A DNA stretch of 33,161 bases from NCBI GenBank assembly GCA_937916515.1, contig CALFSX010000070.1:1-33161 (forward strand), written 5' to 3'. Every line of letters starts with the position of its first letter. Position 1 is the first letter of the stretch. Source of the DNA: an uncultured Planctomycetaceae bacterium. Lineage in GTDB: Bacteria > Planctomycetota > Planctomycetia > Planctomycetales > Planctomycetaceae. The translations under genes were made by a program, and so were the position numbers. The notes under the pieces were generated by a model, which ran no database searches, was not told where the DNA came from, and saw only the letters and a program-made list of their open reading frames with translations. Positions 1 to 9,021 of the stretch are shown here, in pieces.

Positions 1-19
1 AACCCCTCAACCCCTCAAC

Positions 20-1525
20 TCAACCCGTTCCCAGTCCGCGATCCATTGCTTCCAGTTCTCGAGCGTAGCTTTCCAGGCTGGTTTGCAAGGTTTCGTGAGT
101 GATCTTCCACTGCGGATTATCTTCGGTCGACTTGTTGCAGTGGTCTGTCAGCAGGCGATAAAGAAATCGAAACAGGTGCCGAGGAACTCGCAGTTTTTGA
201 AACTTGCTGATGAGTTCTTCCGTTTTAACGTCATCGGCAAACAGGTCCTTGATCGTAATTTCCTGATTGCCGCCTTCTGCCTGGCACGCTCGCAAACGGT
301 TGGTCGCCATGTCGTACAGCGATTCACCCGTCCATTCCAATCCCTTGATCAGGTTTTGTTTGTCCAGGCGAGATCGTTCGTAGAACTCTTTTTCTTCACG
401 ATCCAGAAAGAACACCACGTCTTTGGGCAGCAGCATTTTGAAGCCGATGCCTGGATGTTTCAAAAACTTATTGTCGAACATCGACCACAGGAAGTCTTTC
501 ATTCGTTGAGCCGAACCGTTTATCAAATGCGGTTCGTCAACTCGGTCAACCAGCACCATGATGCTGGTGAACCCCAGTGGCTTCAGAATTCGTTGCAGCT
601 TCGACAGCAATTCATACCGGTCGTCGCTGCGATCGCGAGATGGCATGGGTTGATCGTCGATTTCTTTGGGAGGAAAATTCGACAGAATGCGTCGCATGGC
701 TCCGGTTCCGTGGTCCAGAATCCTAACCTGTTTCGCAATCTGGCGGCCTTTCCACCACAACGACAAATACCGCTTCGCCCAGGGAAGCCAACCTGCCGCC
801 GCAACAGCATAAATCCACCATTGCTTCAGCACTGCCAGGCCGTTTAGTCCTTCTGCAGGCAGGTTGCGTAAAGCGAACGCCAAAGTTGAGATGGTGACGA
901 TCAAGCCCAGAAAGAATCGCCAGTGAACCGTGGGTGTGAAAAATCCCAGACGCCATTTGATCTTCTTCCAGCGACGAACGTGCGACTGATCAGACGACTG
1001 ATCGTAGAACGCGGCCAGCATCAGCAGGTCGCGTTTGCGTAGCCGTGGAAGTTCTTTCAACTGCTGCATGTTGAAGTCAGGGTCGGACGCGTGTTCGTCG
1101 GCGATGACGTTGCACAGGCGTCTGGTGGAAAGCGTCAACAACGCGTCCATGTGGTCCCACAGTCGCCATTCCTGAAGAGCGTGATCTGGCTGGCGTTTTT
1201 TACCGTGCAGGCGATCTCGAAACGTATCCAGAAACGGGTTCAGGTCGTCATAGCTAATGACGAATGCACGTTTTTGAGGAAACTTGCTGTTGTGTTCCTT
1301 CAGAGCATTCACCAATTGCAGACGGATGGCCGTTTTGCCGGCTCCCTTTTCTCCAAAGACGATCGACGTCGAAGGATTGCCAAGGTCGCCCACAACTTTG
1401 TCCCACGCCGGATGATAAATATCCGTGGCGCAATGGCGCTGAAAGATGTGGTCAGACTGAGCGTCTTCCTGACTGAAGGGGTTAATTTTCACCCCGTAGT
1501 GTTCAAGTAACTGTTGAATCTTCAT
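20..1525 (-). CDS. Membrane-spanning P-loop NTPase (AAA/KAP-like)
   Basis: Predicted ATPase of 501 residues. A Walker A motif GEKGAGKT lies at residues 58-65. A Walker B-like strand, IMVLVDRVDE, is near 322-331. Between them are two hydrophobic segments (about 204-221 and 236-252) followed by basic residues, so the protein probably forms a membrane hairpin with the nucleotide-binding parts on the cytoplasmic side. An NTPase split by two membrane helices is the arrangement known for KAP-family P-loop proteins; assignment to that family is inference. The N-terminal NPF motif before the P-loop resembles other AAA-type ATPases. The ATG at the right end is the only good start; no strong ribosome site is visible. 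It is divergent from the next gene and has no visible partner, so its substrate is unknown. Confidence 0.85.
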   Translation of the reverse strand: MKIQQLLEHYGVKINPFSQEDAQSDHIFQRHCATDIYHPAWDKVVGDLGNPSTSIVFGEKGAGKTAIRLQLVNALKEHNSKFPQKRAFVISYDDLNPFLDTFRDRLHGKKRQPDHALQEWRLWDHMDALLTLSTRRLCNVIADEHASDPDFNMQQLKELPRLRKRDLLMLAAFYDQSSDQSHVRRWKKIKWRLGFFTPTVHWRFFLGLIVTISTLAFALRNLPAEGLNGLAVLKQWWIYAVAAAGWLPWAKRYLSLWWKGRQIAKQVRILDHGTGAMRRILSNFPPKEIDDQPMPSRDRSDDRYELLSKLQRILKPLGFTSIMVLVDRVDEPHLINGSAQRMKDFLWSMFDNKFLKHPGIGFKMLLPKDVVFFLDREEKEFYERSRLDKQNLIKGLEWTGESLYDMATNRLRACQAEGGNQEITIKDLFADDVKTEELISKFQKLRVPRHLFRFLYRLLTDHCNKSTEDNPQWKITHETLQTSLESYARELEAMDRGLGTG

Positions 1526-2014
1526 AATGTCAAAATGATCTGAAATTGCCTGTCAGGGCGAACTGGTGGCGGAATCGATTCCGAAACCGTGTGGGTCAAT
1601 GTCTGAACGTATGTGTGTTGGTGTGTCGGCACAGAATCCTGAGCAACAATATTCCGAGGTTCAGCCGTTCACTACGGATGGCTTATTCGGGCGTGGGAAG
1701 TTCGACATTCAGCTTCAAATTTCGTAACCGTGCTGAACTTACGTCTTCAAACGCAGGCATGATGTTTTATCAAGCCGAACGCTTTGGTGCTCGAACCTTC
1801 TGAATACAGTGTTCATCCGTCCTTTTGTTGCGGCAATGGTGAACTGCTGCGAAACATGGAAAAACAAACGCGTTAAGGGAATATAGCAGTTCTGCAACGC
1901 CGGGCGATTGCGACGACATGCCACTTATTGGCAACAATCCTGAAAACCGCGACCAAAGCTGTGCCTTCAGCATTTTCGAGATTGTGGTTTTCCAAAATTG
2001 AACAGAGGTTTCCC
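1526..2014. other. Divergent intergenic region
   Basis: This 489-base gap lies between the divergent NTPase and DUF1598-type genes and should hold both promoters. Short open frames on both strands have no ribosome site and unconvincing composition. The downstream gene could start at the ATG at 1928, but the ATG at 2015 is better supported. I see no RNA gene or clear repeat here. Confidence 0.4.
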
Positions 2015-3457
2015 ATGCATTTAGCCACAGGCCCAATTCGAACCCGGCGTGTACTTCTGCGGCGTGGCGATTGCCGTTTGGATTACCTGGCAAAATTCAT
2101 AATTTTGCTGCCAGTGCTTCTGTGCGTTGGCCCGAATTGCGTCGGGCAGGTGGGGGGAGGCAATCAAGGTGGTGGAAACCAGGGAGGCGGCAATCAGGGC
2201 GGATTTCCGGGAGGCATCGCAATTAACGCTGAAGGAGTCATCAGCAGCGTGGCAGCTCGGCAGATCAATCCGGCTCTGGAACAAAAACGGCTGAAGGCGG
2301 TGGCGGCGAAGTCACTATCCAGTGAAATCAGCAGTGTTAGTGAACTGCGAAAGGTTTCTTTGGTTCGATTGGAAACCGAACTGCAAAAGGCAGTCGACGA
2401 CGAAAAAGCGATTTCGCCTGAACTGAAATATCTGGCCGGGATTACTCAGATTCAATACGTGTTTGTGTTACCGGAAACCGGCGACCTTGTTATTGCAGGG
2501 CCCGCAGAAGGATTTGCTCCCTTGCAGGATGGTCGGGTGGTTGGTGTGGAAACCGGACGGCCAACGTTGGTACTGGACGACTTGCTGGTGATGTTGCGAC
2601 TGGCCAATATCAATCAAACACTGGGATGTTCGTTCGATCCGGATAAGACTCGTCTGGCAAACGCCAATGCGTGGAACAGCGCCAACAGTTCTCCATCAAC
2701 ACTGGCCGTCGCTAAACAGCGTTTTTATCAGATGGCGTCTGTACTGGGTAACTGGGACGTAACCGTGTTTGGACTTCCCGAATCAAGCCACGCGGCCGTT
2801 CTGACCGTGGAAGCCGACTATCAACTAAAGCGGCTGGCACTGGGGTTGGATCGGCCAAAGATTCGCAGCTTTCGCAGTCATCTGGATATGGCTCGCCCGG
2901 GAGAAAACACCATGCGACGCTGGTGGTTCGCTCCACATTATGATGTTATGGAACGATCCGCCGACAGCAACGTCTATCACATTGCGGGCCCGCGATTGCA
3001 GTTGTTGTCTCAGGAAGAACTGGTGGACGCTCAGGGTAATCGAGAAGACGCCGCCTTCACAGAAATCAGTGCTGAAAAGTATACTCAGCAATTCAACAAA
3101 CACATCGAAGCTCTATGCCAGCAGTTGCCTTCGTTTGCCGCTGTGCAAAATCTGTTTGACGTTGCCGTTGTGGCGGCTCTTATTCGTAGAGACAACATGA
3201 ATGCCAAGGTGGGTTGGCAACCGAATCTGTTGCTGGACAACGACAAGTTGCCGGTTCAAGCTTACAACGTTCCCACTGAAGTGCCATCTCTGGTGAATGT
3301 GAAATCGGCCGGACGCAGCTTGTTGATTGGGCTGATCGGTGGAGGCGTCACCATTTACCCAGCAAGCGTCATTCGTCGCACCAACGAACTGCCGCCGGAC
3401 AGTATTCCAGAATTAGCCGTGCCACCCAAAGACAGTGGCAAATGGTGGTGGGATTGA
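2015..3457 (+). CDS. Exported DUF1598-type protein
   Basis: Secreted protein of unknown function, 480 residues from the chosen ATG. The start at 2015 has an AGAGG ribosome site 6 bases upstream and places a hydrophobic signal segment at about residues 25-38. An in-frame ATG at 1928 would add 29 residues with no ribosome site. After the signal comes a glycine-rich linker with three GGGNQ units (47-61), then a globular region. A GRPTLVLDDLLVMLR stretch, a GCSFDP motif and the terminal WWWD resemble the DUF1598 family, which I know from planctomycetes; that assignment is from memory of the family's look. No catalytic motif is recognised. It converges with hemW, and a strong inverted repeat lies between the two stops. 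Confidence 0.82.
   Translation: MHLATGPIRTRRVLLRRGDCRLDYLAKFIILLPVLLCVGPNCVGQVGGGNQGGGNQGGGNQGGFPGGIAINAEGVISSVAARQINPALEQKRLKAVAAKSLSSEISSVSELRKVSLVRLETELQKAVDDEKAISPELKYLAGITQIQYVFVLPETGDLVIAGPAEGFAPLQDGRVVGVETGRPTLVLDDLLVMLRLANINQTLGCSFDPDKTRLANANAWNSANSSPSTLAVAKQRFYQMASVLGNWDVTVFGLPESSHAAVLTVEADYQLKRLALGLDRPKIRSFRSHLDMARPGENTMRRWWFAPHYDVMERSADSNVYHIAGPRLQLLSQEELVDAQGNREDAAFTEISAEKYTQQFNKHIEALCQQLPSFAAVQNLFDVAVVAALIRRDNMNAKVGWQPNLLLDNDKLPVQAYNVPTEVPSLVNVKSAGRSLLIGLIGGGVTIYPASVIRRTNELPPDSIPELAVPPKDSGKWWWD
2153..2197 (+). repeat. Three 15-base coding units for GGGNQ
   Basis: Three consecutive 15-base units encode GGGNQ three times. The codons differ between units (for example CAA/CAG and AAT/AAC), so the protein repeat is kept while the DNA has diverged. 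It probably acts as a flexible linker between the signal segment and the folded domain. Confidence 0.8.
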
Positions 3458-3513
3458 CTGGTTTTGTTCGCAATCAAAAAAACAACAAGGCCTGTGATGT
3501 CATGCAGTCGAAG

Positions 3514-3593
3514 TTTAACCGCAAAGTGCGCAGAGGAACGCAGAGTGATTTCAGACAGAACTCTGCGTTCCTCTGTGACCTCGGCGGTTAAAA
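3514..3593. repeat. Long imperfect palindrome between converging genes
   Basis: Two arms flank a 13-base loop (3547-3559). The inner 16 bases are perfectly paired: cagaggaacgcagagt at 3531-3546 against 3560-3575. The outer 9 bases, tttaaccgc, also pair with the right end. The 8 bases between these blocks do not. It fills most of the gap between the DUF1598-type gene and hemW, which end facing each other, so it could act as a bidirectional transcription terminator. I recall similar aaccgcaaag/cgcagagg palindromes scattered in many environmental bacterial genomes, so it may be a mobile repeat. Confidence 0.8.
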
Positions 3594-3601
3594 AACTGCG
3601 A

Positions 3602-4789
3602 TTAAAGAAAATCGACCACAACGCTATCCGCAAGAAAGCGACCTTCTGAAGTGAGTCGCAGCATTCCACCGGAAATTTCCAGCAGGCCGTTACCGATGTT
3701 TGAATCCACGGCTTCAGGGAATTCAGTTCGCAGATCCACACCGTGAACGGTTTCAAACAGATCCAGGTCGATTCCGCCGATGCGTCGCAGTCCGAGAAAG
3801 ACGGCTTCTTTAATTTTAGCCGCAGCATCCAGAGTTTCTGAATCCTGTAACGCCGGTTGATTTTGCAGCCAGCTTTTCACCCAACGCGTGACGCTGCGAG
3901 CATTCGTGCTGCGCTGTCCGTTGATGTAGCGAGCGGCTCCTGGGCCGAACGCGAAATATTCCTGAGCTGCCCAGTAGACCATGTTGTGGCGGCATTCGAA
4001 TCCTGGTTCAGCAAAGTTGGAAATTTCGTAGTGCTGAAAGCCGAGTGCCGAAGAGTTTTTTTCAGTAAGACGCTGCATGGCCAGAGCATACATTTCTCGC
4101 TCCAGTTCATCCGGCACGGCAGACAGGTGACCGCTGTTCTGACGTCTGAAAAAGTCGGTGCCTTTCTCGAACGTCAAACCGTAAGTGGAAACGTGCCGCA
4201 GCGGCAGGGTTTCCGCAATGCTGAGCGATTCGCTCCAGGCATCCAGAGTTTGGCCGGGCACTCCAAAGATAAGATCCAGCGAAACATTGTCGACAATCGC
4301 TGCCGCTCGTTGCACTACGTCGACCGCTTCGTCCGGCGAATGGTGGCGTTCCAGCGTTTTTAAGATGTCTGGATCAAAAGACTGAACGCCAAGACTTAGT
4401 CGGTTGACGCCCAGTTCTGCCAGCGCGTGCAGCATTTGATCGGTGAGACCGTCGGGATTGCCTTCCAGAGAAAATTCGCCATCTTCGACCAGGACGAATT
4501 TTTCACGAATAGCGGCGATCAACTGCTGCAGCTGATCGATGGACAGATGAGTGGGAGTTCCGCCGCCGATGAAGATTGTATCCACTTCGGTGACGTCGGT
4601 TTGCATCGCCAGTTCGTTGCGAATGGCTTGCAGGTAAGACGGGATCAAATCGTCTTTTTGAGCAACCAACGTAAAATCGCAATAGCCGCAGCGATGCAGA
4701 CAAAACGGAACGTGCACATACACGGCTCGCGGAGCAGTGCTGTTTGAATTCGGTTTGTAGACGTTCAAATGAAGCGGAACTGTTTGCAA
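3602..4789 (-). CDS. hemW: Radical SAM heme chaperone HemW
   Basis: Cytoplasmic radical S-adenosylmethionine protein of 395 residues, the usual length for HemW. The iron-sulfur motif CxxxCxxC is present as C30, C34 and C37. The next residues are DF, as in HemW, whereas true coproporphyrinogen oxidase HemN carries a fourth cysteine there. GGGTPT (75-80), EGNPDGL (110-116), RLSLGVQSFD (131-140) and YEISNFA (255-261) are conserved family motifs, followed by CRHN. The C-terminal HemN-type domain (about 325-395) is complete. HemW proteins bind heme and are thought to deliver it to respiratory enzymes. It may be annotated elsewhere as an oxygen-independent coproporphyrinogen oxidase. It stands alone, divergent from the large permease. 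Confidence 0.92.
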   Translation of the reverse strand: MQTVPLHLNVYKPNSNSTAPRAVYVHVPFCLHRCGYCDFTLVAQKDDLIPSYLQAIRNELAMQTDVTEVDTIFIGGGTPTHLSIDQLQQLIAAIREKFVLVEDGEFSLEGNPDGLTDQMLHALAELGVNRLSLGVQSFDPDILKTLERHHSPDEAVDVVQRAAAIVDNVSLDLIFGVPGQTLDAWSESLSIAETLPLRHVSTYGLTFEKGTDFFRRQNSGHLSAVPDELEREMYALAMQRLTEKNSSALGFQHYEISNFAEPGFECRHNMVYWAAQEYFAFGPGAARYINGQRSTNARSVTRWVKSWLQNQPALQDSETLDAAAKIKEAVFLGLRRIGGIDLDLFETVHGVDLRTEFPEAVDSNIGNGLLEISGGMLRLTSEGRFLADSVVVDFL

Positions 4790-5106
4790 CGAACTTTGCC
4801 TGCTGTGCCTGAAAATCTAGGTCAAGGAAGTTGACAGTGTAACGTCTTTGGAAGTTGGGATGTTTCGTGCGAGGCCGAAAGGTCAGGTTTTTGATGGGCT
4901 GCTCTCAGAAACGGATGGTAGTTGAGACCCGACACGGTGCATTTCCGGTTTCTGATTGGTTGCTGTGGATGGTGTGTTGTTGCCGCTGAAGATATTCTAC
5001 AAGCTAACAATTATTCATCGTTGCAGAAGGCTGGCAAACGCGACTGTGTCGCAGTTTGCCATTCAACAGTATTCGCCGTGATGTCGTCGGCCACCTGAGG
5101 TTCGAA
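4790..5106. other. Divergent intergenic region
   Basis: This 317-base gap lies between hemW (-) and the permease gene (+). It should contain both promoters but no convincing -35/-10 pair or dyad was picked out. A short minus-strand open frame at 4822-5010 has no ribosome site and looks random. Confidence 0.35.
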
Positions 5107-8100
5107 GTGTCAGTAAATCAAAATATTCGTGTCAGCCTGTTTCGTTATGTTGTCCGCGGAATCTGGTATTACAAACGCATCAACCTGGTGGTGTTGCTGG
5201 CGGTTGCCATTTCGACGGCTGTCATCGCCGGATCACTGATCGTTGGCGATTCTGTGCGCCACAGTTTGCGGAAGATGACAGAAGAGCGTTTGGGGCGGAT
5301 TACTCATGTCTTGAATGCCCCTACGTTTTTTCGGCAAGAGCTGTGTTCTGAACTGCAATCGGAAAAAGACAGCAAGGCCGATTATGAACAGGTCGAAGTA
5401 TTCGCTCCCGCAATTTTGGTGACCGGCAGTGTTGAAGCCCAAACGAAAAACGATCAGGGTGGATTGCGGCGAGCTGGTTCGGTGACAATTGTGGGGCTTG
5501 ACGACAGCGGCTGGCAGTTGCTGGAAAACGGCGGCATCGCGGCACCTGCAGATCGCGAAGTTGTGCTGGGGTTCCGGACGGCTCAGGAACTGCAGGTGAA
5601 GGTTGGTGGCGAAGTTTCGGTTTGGGTGGAAGTGCCGACTTCGATTCCGAGAGACAGCCTGCTGGGAGAACGCGATGATGTTAACGTCGAACTGGTGCTG
5701 TCTGTTGCGGCCATCATTCCGGAAGACGTGGGTGCTTCTCGCTTCGATCTGAATCCAGGACAGCAATTGCCGTACAACGCTTTTCTGCCGCTGGCGACGT
5801 TACAGTCGCGTCTGGGACTGGAAGCCGTCGAAGCAAATCGCCGCACACCCGTGGCCAAGCTGGCGAAAATCAATGCTGTGCTGGTTGGTGGCCTCGATTC
5901 CGCCAATTCACAGTCTACGAAAGCGACGACTGCTGAATCAATGACGGCAGAATCCATTGCCGCCGACATGCAGCGTCTTCAGGATAATCTGAAGACGCAC
6001 ATTCAGCTGACGGACGTTGGTCTGCGTTTAAGGCCGATTGTCGATCGAGGCTATATTTCGGTCGAAAGCGAACGCATGATTCTGGAAGACTCGCTGGCGA
6101 CTTCCACAATGCAGGCTGCCAAAGATATGGGCTATGCCACAGCACCAGCTCTTGTGTATCTGGCCAACGAAATCTACGCCACGGAGCGAGCCACAGATTC
6201 TGAACGCTATTCGATGTATTCCATCATCGCCGGAATACCTCTGGACAGCCCAGCTCCGCTGGGGCCGTTGACGCTGATGGATGGCACTCACCCGGCCGAG
6301 CTGGCTGGGGACGAAATTTTGCTGTCGGCCTGGCTGGCCGAAGATTTAAAGGTGAATGCTGGTGATTCTGTAAGTTCCAAATGGCACGAAGTGGGTAGCC
6401 ATGCGGAATTGCCGGAGATTGAAAAGACGTTTGTTGTAAAGGGCATTCTTTCCGCAGACGATCCAGTCACGGTCGATCAAAATCTGACGCCCACCGTGGA
6501 AGGCATTACCGACGTTGATTCATTCGGCGAATGGGATCAGCCGTTCGACATGGACATGACGCGGATTACTCCTCGCGACGACGATTATTGGACGGCACAT
6601 AAAGCAACGCCAAAAGCATTCATTGCACTGGCAACGGCGGAAGACTTGTGGAACAGTCGCTACGGCAAGTATACGTCAGTGAGAATCGCATCCGGGGCGG
6701 AAGGCACGTTGCTTTCTGAAGAACAGCTGACAACCGGCGTTGAACGTTTGACGTTCGAAATTCAGCAACGACTGAATCCTGCGGCTCAAGGCATGATCTT
6801 TCGTCCTGTGTTGGCACAAGGGTTAAAAGCCGCCGTCGGAGCCAACGATTTTACTCAGCTGTTCGTCGGCTTCAGTTTCTTTCTGATTCTGTCGGCCATC
6901 ATTTTGGCGTCGCTGATGTTTCGGCTTGGAATTCAAACACGCATCAATCAGTTAGGCCTGATGAACGCCGTCGGGTGGCCTCAGGCAACCAGCCGCCGCC
7001 TGTTTCTTTCTGAAGGGCTGTCGGTGTGTGTGGCGGGCGCAATCGTGGGGGCTGCTGGTGGAGTCTACTTTGCAAAACTGATGATCTATGGGCTGACGAC
7101 GTGGTGGATTGGTGCCGTTGGTACAAAGTTTCTACAACTGCAGGTGGAACCGCTGCGACTGGTTATGGCTGCCGCAGTTTCTGTGACGCTGGCCATGATT
7201 GTGATTCTGTTGGCACTGCGTTCGTTTCGGCAAATTGGCATCCGCGACCAATTGTCCGGCAACAGCCAGGCGGCTGAAGATCTGGCAGGCCGTTCTGGCT
7301 GGTGGTCCCGACTTGTGAATCTGGCGGGAATATCGTCAATCATCGCCGCAATTGCAGTGCCTGTTGCCGTGTTGGCAGACGTGATTCCCAGTGGTGTGGC
7401 CTTCGAAGGGTTGACGTGGCCGATGATCTGTTTCTTCATCGGCGGATTTGCCTGCCTGATTGCCGGGCTGTATGTACTGAGCCTGTTGCTTCGCCGTCGC
7501 AGCCGAAGTGCGACAATTTCAACGTCTGCTCGAGGTCTCGGCAGTCTGGCCATGGCGAATGCGGCTCGCAGTCCAAGTCGTAGTTTGCTGACGACTGCTT
7601 TAATTGCGTTTGCTACCTTCGTAATTGTGGCGGTCGGTGCCGGACGAAGAAATCCGTTGTCCGAAACGCCTGACTTCAGCAGCGGCAATGGAGGCTTCTC
7701 ACTGGTGGCAGAATCCGCTCAACCTGTGCTTTACGATCTCAACACAACCGATGGCCGAACGCGACTTGGCTTCGTCGACGACGACAATTCTCCACAGTTG
7801 CCCGCGGATGTGAATGTGTTTCCGTTCAGCATGAAGCCCGGCACTGATGCCAGCTGCGTCAATTTGTACCAGGCCACTGTTCCCACACTGCTGGGAGCTT
7901 CGACAACTTTTGTCGAACGCGGCGGTTTCCGTTTTGCAAATTCAAAATTACCGAATCCATGGCAGATGCTGAACGACAAGCTGGATGACACCGTGCTGCC
8001 TGACCCTGATGGCTCGCTACCCGACCGAGTGGTGCCAACCATTCCGGTTATTGGCGACGCCAACACCTTGCAGTACAGCCTGAAGACGCGCGTTGGTGGT

Positions 8101-8757
8101 GATGTTTTTGTGCCCGATAAAACGAATCCGGAGTTTGCATTGCGAGTGGTCGGAATGCTGGACGGCAGCGTGTTTCAGGGAGTGCTGGTGATGTCTGATC
8201 TAAACCTGAAACGCGTCGATCCGTCAGTTGCCGGTTCACGGTATTTCCTCATCGAAACCGCATCGCTGCAGGACGCCGACACGGCTGCATCGGTCTTCGA
8301 AACTCGACTAAACGACTATGGGTTGGACACAGAATTGGTGAGCGAGCGGCTGTCGGGCTTTCTGGCAGTGCAAAACACTTATTTATCGACGTTTCAAATG
8401 CTGGGAGGTCTGGGGTTGCTGGTCGGCACGTTTGGCCTTGCGGCAGTAATGGTTAGAAACGTGGTGGAACGACGACGCGAAATCGCCTTGATGCGAGCTG
8501 TCGGATTTACGACAGGGCGAATTTCCAGGCTGATATTGTACGAAAATAATGTGCTGCTGATGTGGGGAATTCTGCTGGGGACGGGGTCGGCGTTACTGGC
8601 AATGTCGCCGCATCTGCGTTCGACCGGTGGAGACCTGCCGTGGCAAAGTCTGGCAATCACTTTAGTGGCGGTTGCCGTTATCGGATCTCTGGCGTCACTG
8701 TTCGCAGTCAGAACGGCATCCACTGTTTCTATTCGAGAAAACCTGGCTGCGGAATAA
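5107..8757 (+). CDS. Large FtsX-type ABC transporter permease
   Basis: Inner-membrane permease of 1216 residues from the GTG at 5107, which has a TGAGG ribosome site 6 bases upstream; an in-frame TTG at 5056 lacks one. I count about ten membrane helices: one near 25-46, a block from about 585 to 846, and three at the end (about 1096-1116, 1148-1166 and 1181-1201). A large extracytoplasmic domain of about 530 residues follows the first helix and another of about 245 residues precedes the last three. Each FtsX block has the expected loop, with NQLGLMNAVGW after helix 2 and VVERRREIALMRAVGF after helix 8. This duplicated layout matches MacB/LolC/YbbP-like permeases that use a separate ATPase for lipid, lipoprotein or drug export. 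No ATPase gene is adjacent, which is unusual. Substrate unknown. Confidence 0.9.
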   Translation: MSVNQNIRVSLFRYVVRGIWYYKRINLVVLLAVAISTAVIAGSLIVGDSVRHSLRKMTEERLGRITHVLNAPTFFRQELCSELQSEKDSKADYEQVEVFAPAILVTGSVEAQTKNDQGGLRRAGSVTIVGLDDSGWQLLENGGIAAPADREVVLGFRTAQELQVKVGGEVSVWVEVPTSIPRDSLLGERDDVNVELVLSVAAIIPEDVGASRFDLNPGQQLPYNAFLPLATLQSRLGLEAVEANRRTPVAKLAKINAVLVGGLDSANSQSTKATTAESMTAESIAADMQRLQDNLKTHIQLTDVGLRLRPIVDRGYISVESERMILEDSLATSTMQAAKDMGYATAPALVYLANEIYATERATDSERYSMYSIIAGIPLDSPAPLGPLTLMDGTHPAELAGDEILLSAWLAEDLKVNAGDSVSSKWHEVGSHAELPEIEKTFVVKGILSADDPVTVDQNLTPTVEGITDVDSFGEWDQPFDMDMTRITPRDDDYWTAHKATPKAFIALATAEDLWNSRYGKYTSVRIASGAEGTLLSEEQLTTGVERLTFEIQQRLNPAAQGMIFRPVLAQGLKAAVGANDFTQLFVGFSFFLILSAIILASLMFRLGIQTRINQLGLMNAVGWPQATSRRLFLSEGLSVCVAGAIVGAAGGVYFAKLMIYGLTTWWIGAVGTKFLQLQVEPLRLVMAAAVSVTLAMIVILLALRSFRQIGIRDQLSGNSQAAEDLAGRSGWWSRLVNLAGISSIIAAIAVPVAVLADVIPSGVAFEGLTWPMICFFIGGFACLIAGLYVLSLLLRRRSRSATISTSARGLGSLAMANAARSPSRSLLTTALIAFATFVIVAVGAGRRNPLSETPDFSSGNGGFSLVAESAQPVLYDLNTTDGRTRLGFVDDDNSPQLPADVNVFPFSMKPGTDASCVNLYQATVPTLLGASTTFVERGGFRFANSKLPNPWQMLNDKLDDTVLPDPDGSLPDRVVPTIPVIGDANTLQYSLKTRVGGDVFVPDKTNPEFALRVVGMLDGSVFQGVLVMSDLNLKRVDPSVAGSRYFLIETASLQDADTAASVFETRLNDYGLDTELVSERLSGFLAVQNTYLSTFQMLGGLGLLVGTFGLAAVMVRNVVERRREIALMRAVGFTTGRISRLILYENNVLLMWGILLGTGSALLAMSPHLRSTGGDLPWQSLAITLVAVAVIGSLASLFAVRTASTVSIRENLAAE

Positions 8758-8803
8758 ACGGCGAGGTTTGCTGGTTGACCAAAACTTGATCAATCTTGCT
8801 AAC

Positions 8804-8935
8804 AAGGGCTTCGCCCTTGACCCAGTGGCGTGGTTGGCTCAAAGACGTAGGACGTTCGAACCGCCAAACCGCTCCGTTGTCGCTACGAGCAACATGTGCG
8901 CACCGTGCGCACCGTGCGCACCGTGCGCATCTTTT
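8804..8935 (+). repeat. Dispersed repeat, copy A
   Basis: The first of three related elements in the window. It opens with a small perfect hairpin, aagggc-ttc-gccctt, and ends with GTGCGCACC units. Its first 24 bases are identical to copy C at 27030, and a later block (ccgctccgttgt.gct) is shared with it. It also shares cgctacgagcaa with copy B at 19323-19424. It lies between the permease stop and the mutarotase-like gene, and the open frames crossing it are products of the repeat and not genes. Confidence 0.85.
8896..8929 (+). repeat. Nine-base tandem repeat GTGCGCACC
   Basis: The unit GTGCGCACC is repeated 3.8 times without a mismatch. GTGCGCAC is itself a palindrome, so the array can form many alternative hairpins. 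Copy C has one full unit plus a partial one. Copy B has a 12-base inverted hairpin in the same place, so this end of the element is the variable one. Confidence 0.92.
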
Positions 8936-9021
8936 AAGTATCACTCTAATGCGGCGTGCGGTTGATGAGCTTCAGCGCCGGAAAACGCAAAAGATTACCT
9001 TCGAAATTGGAAATATTGAAC

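Noticed and set aside
83-847. 254-codon plus-strand frame
   Set aside because: It lies exactly in codon phase opposite the NTPase gene, which has a Walker A motif and clear domains; it is a shadow frame.
3464-3649. 61-codon frame over the palindrome after the DUF1598-type gene
   Set aside because: Its product is just the palindrome read through, and it overlaps the hemW end.
7086-7688. 200-codon minus-strand frame
   Set aside because: Opposite the permease gene; serine-, arginine- and threonine-rich with no domain, a shadow of membrane-coding sequence.
8896-8929. CRISPR array
   Set aside because: Units are 9 bases with no spacers, and no cas gene is present.
8672-8965. Open frames with CAPCAPCAP-type cysteine repeats
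   Set aside because: They are translations of the GTGCGCACC tandem repeat of copy A and not a cysteine-rich protein.
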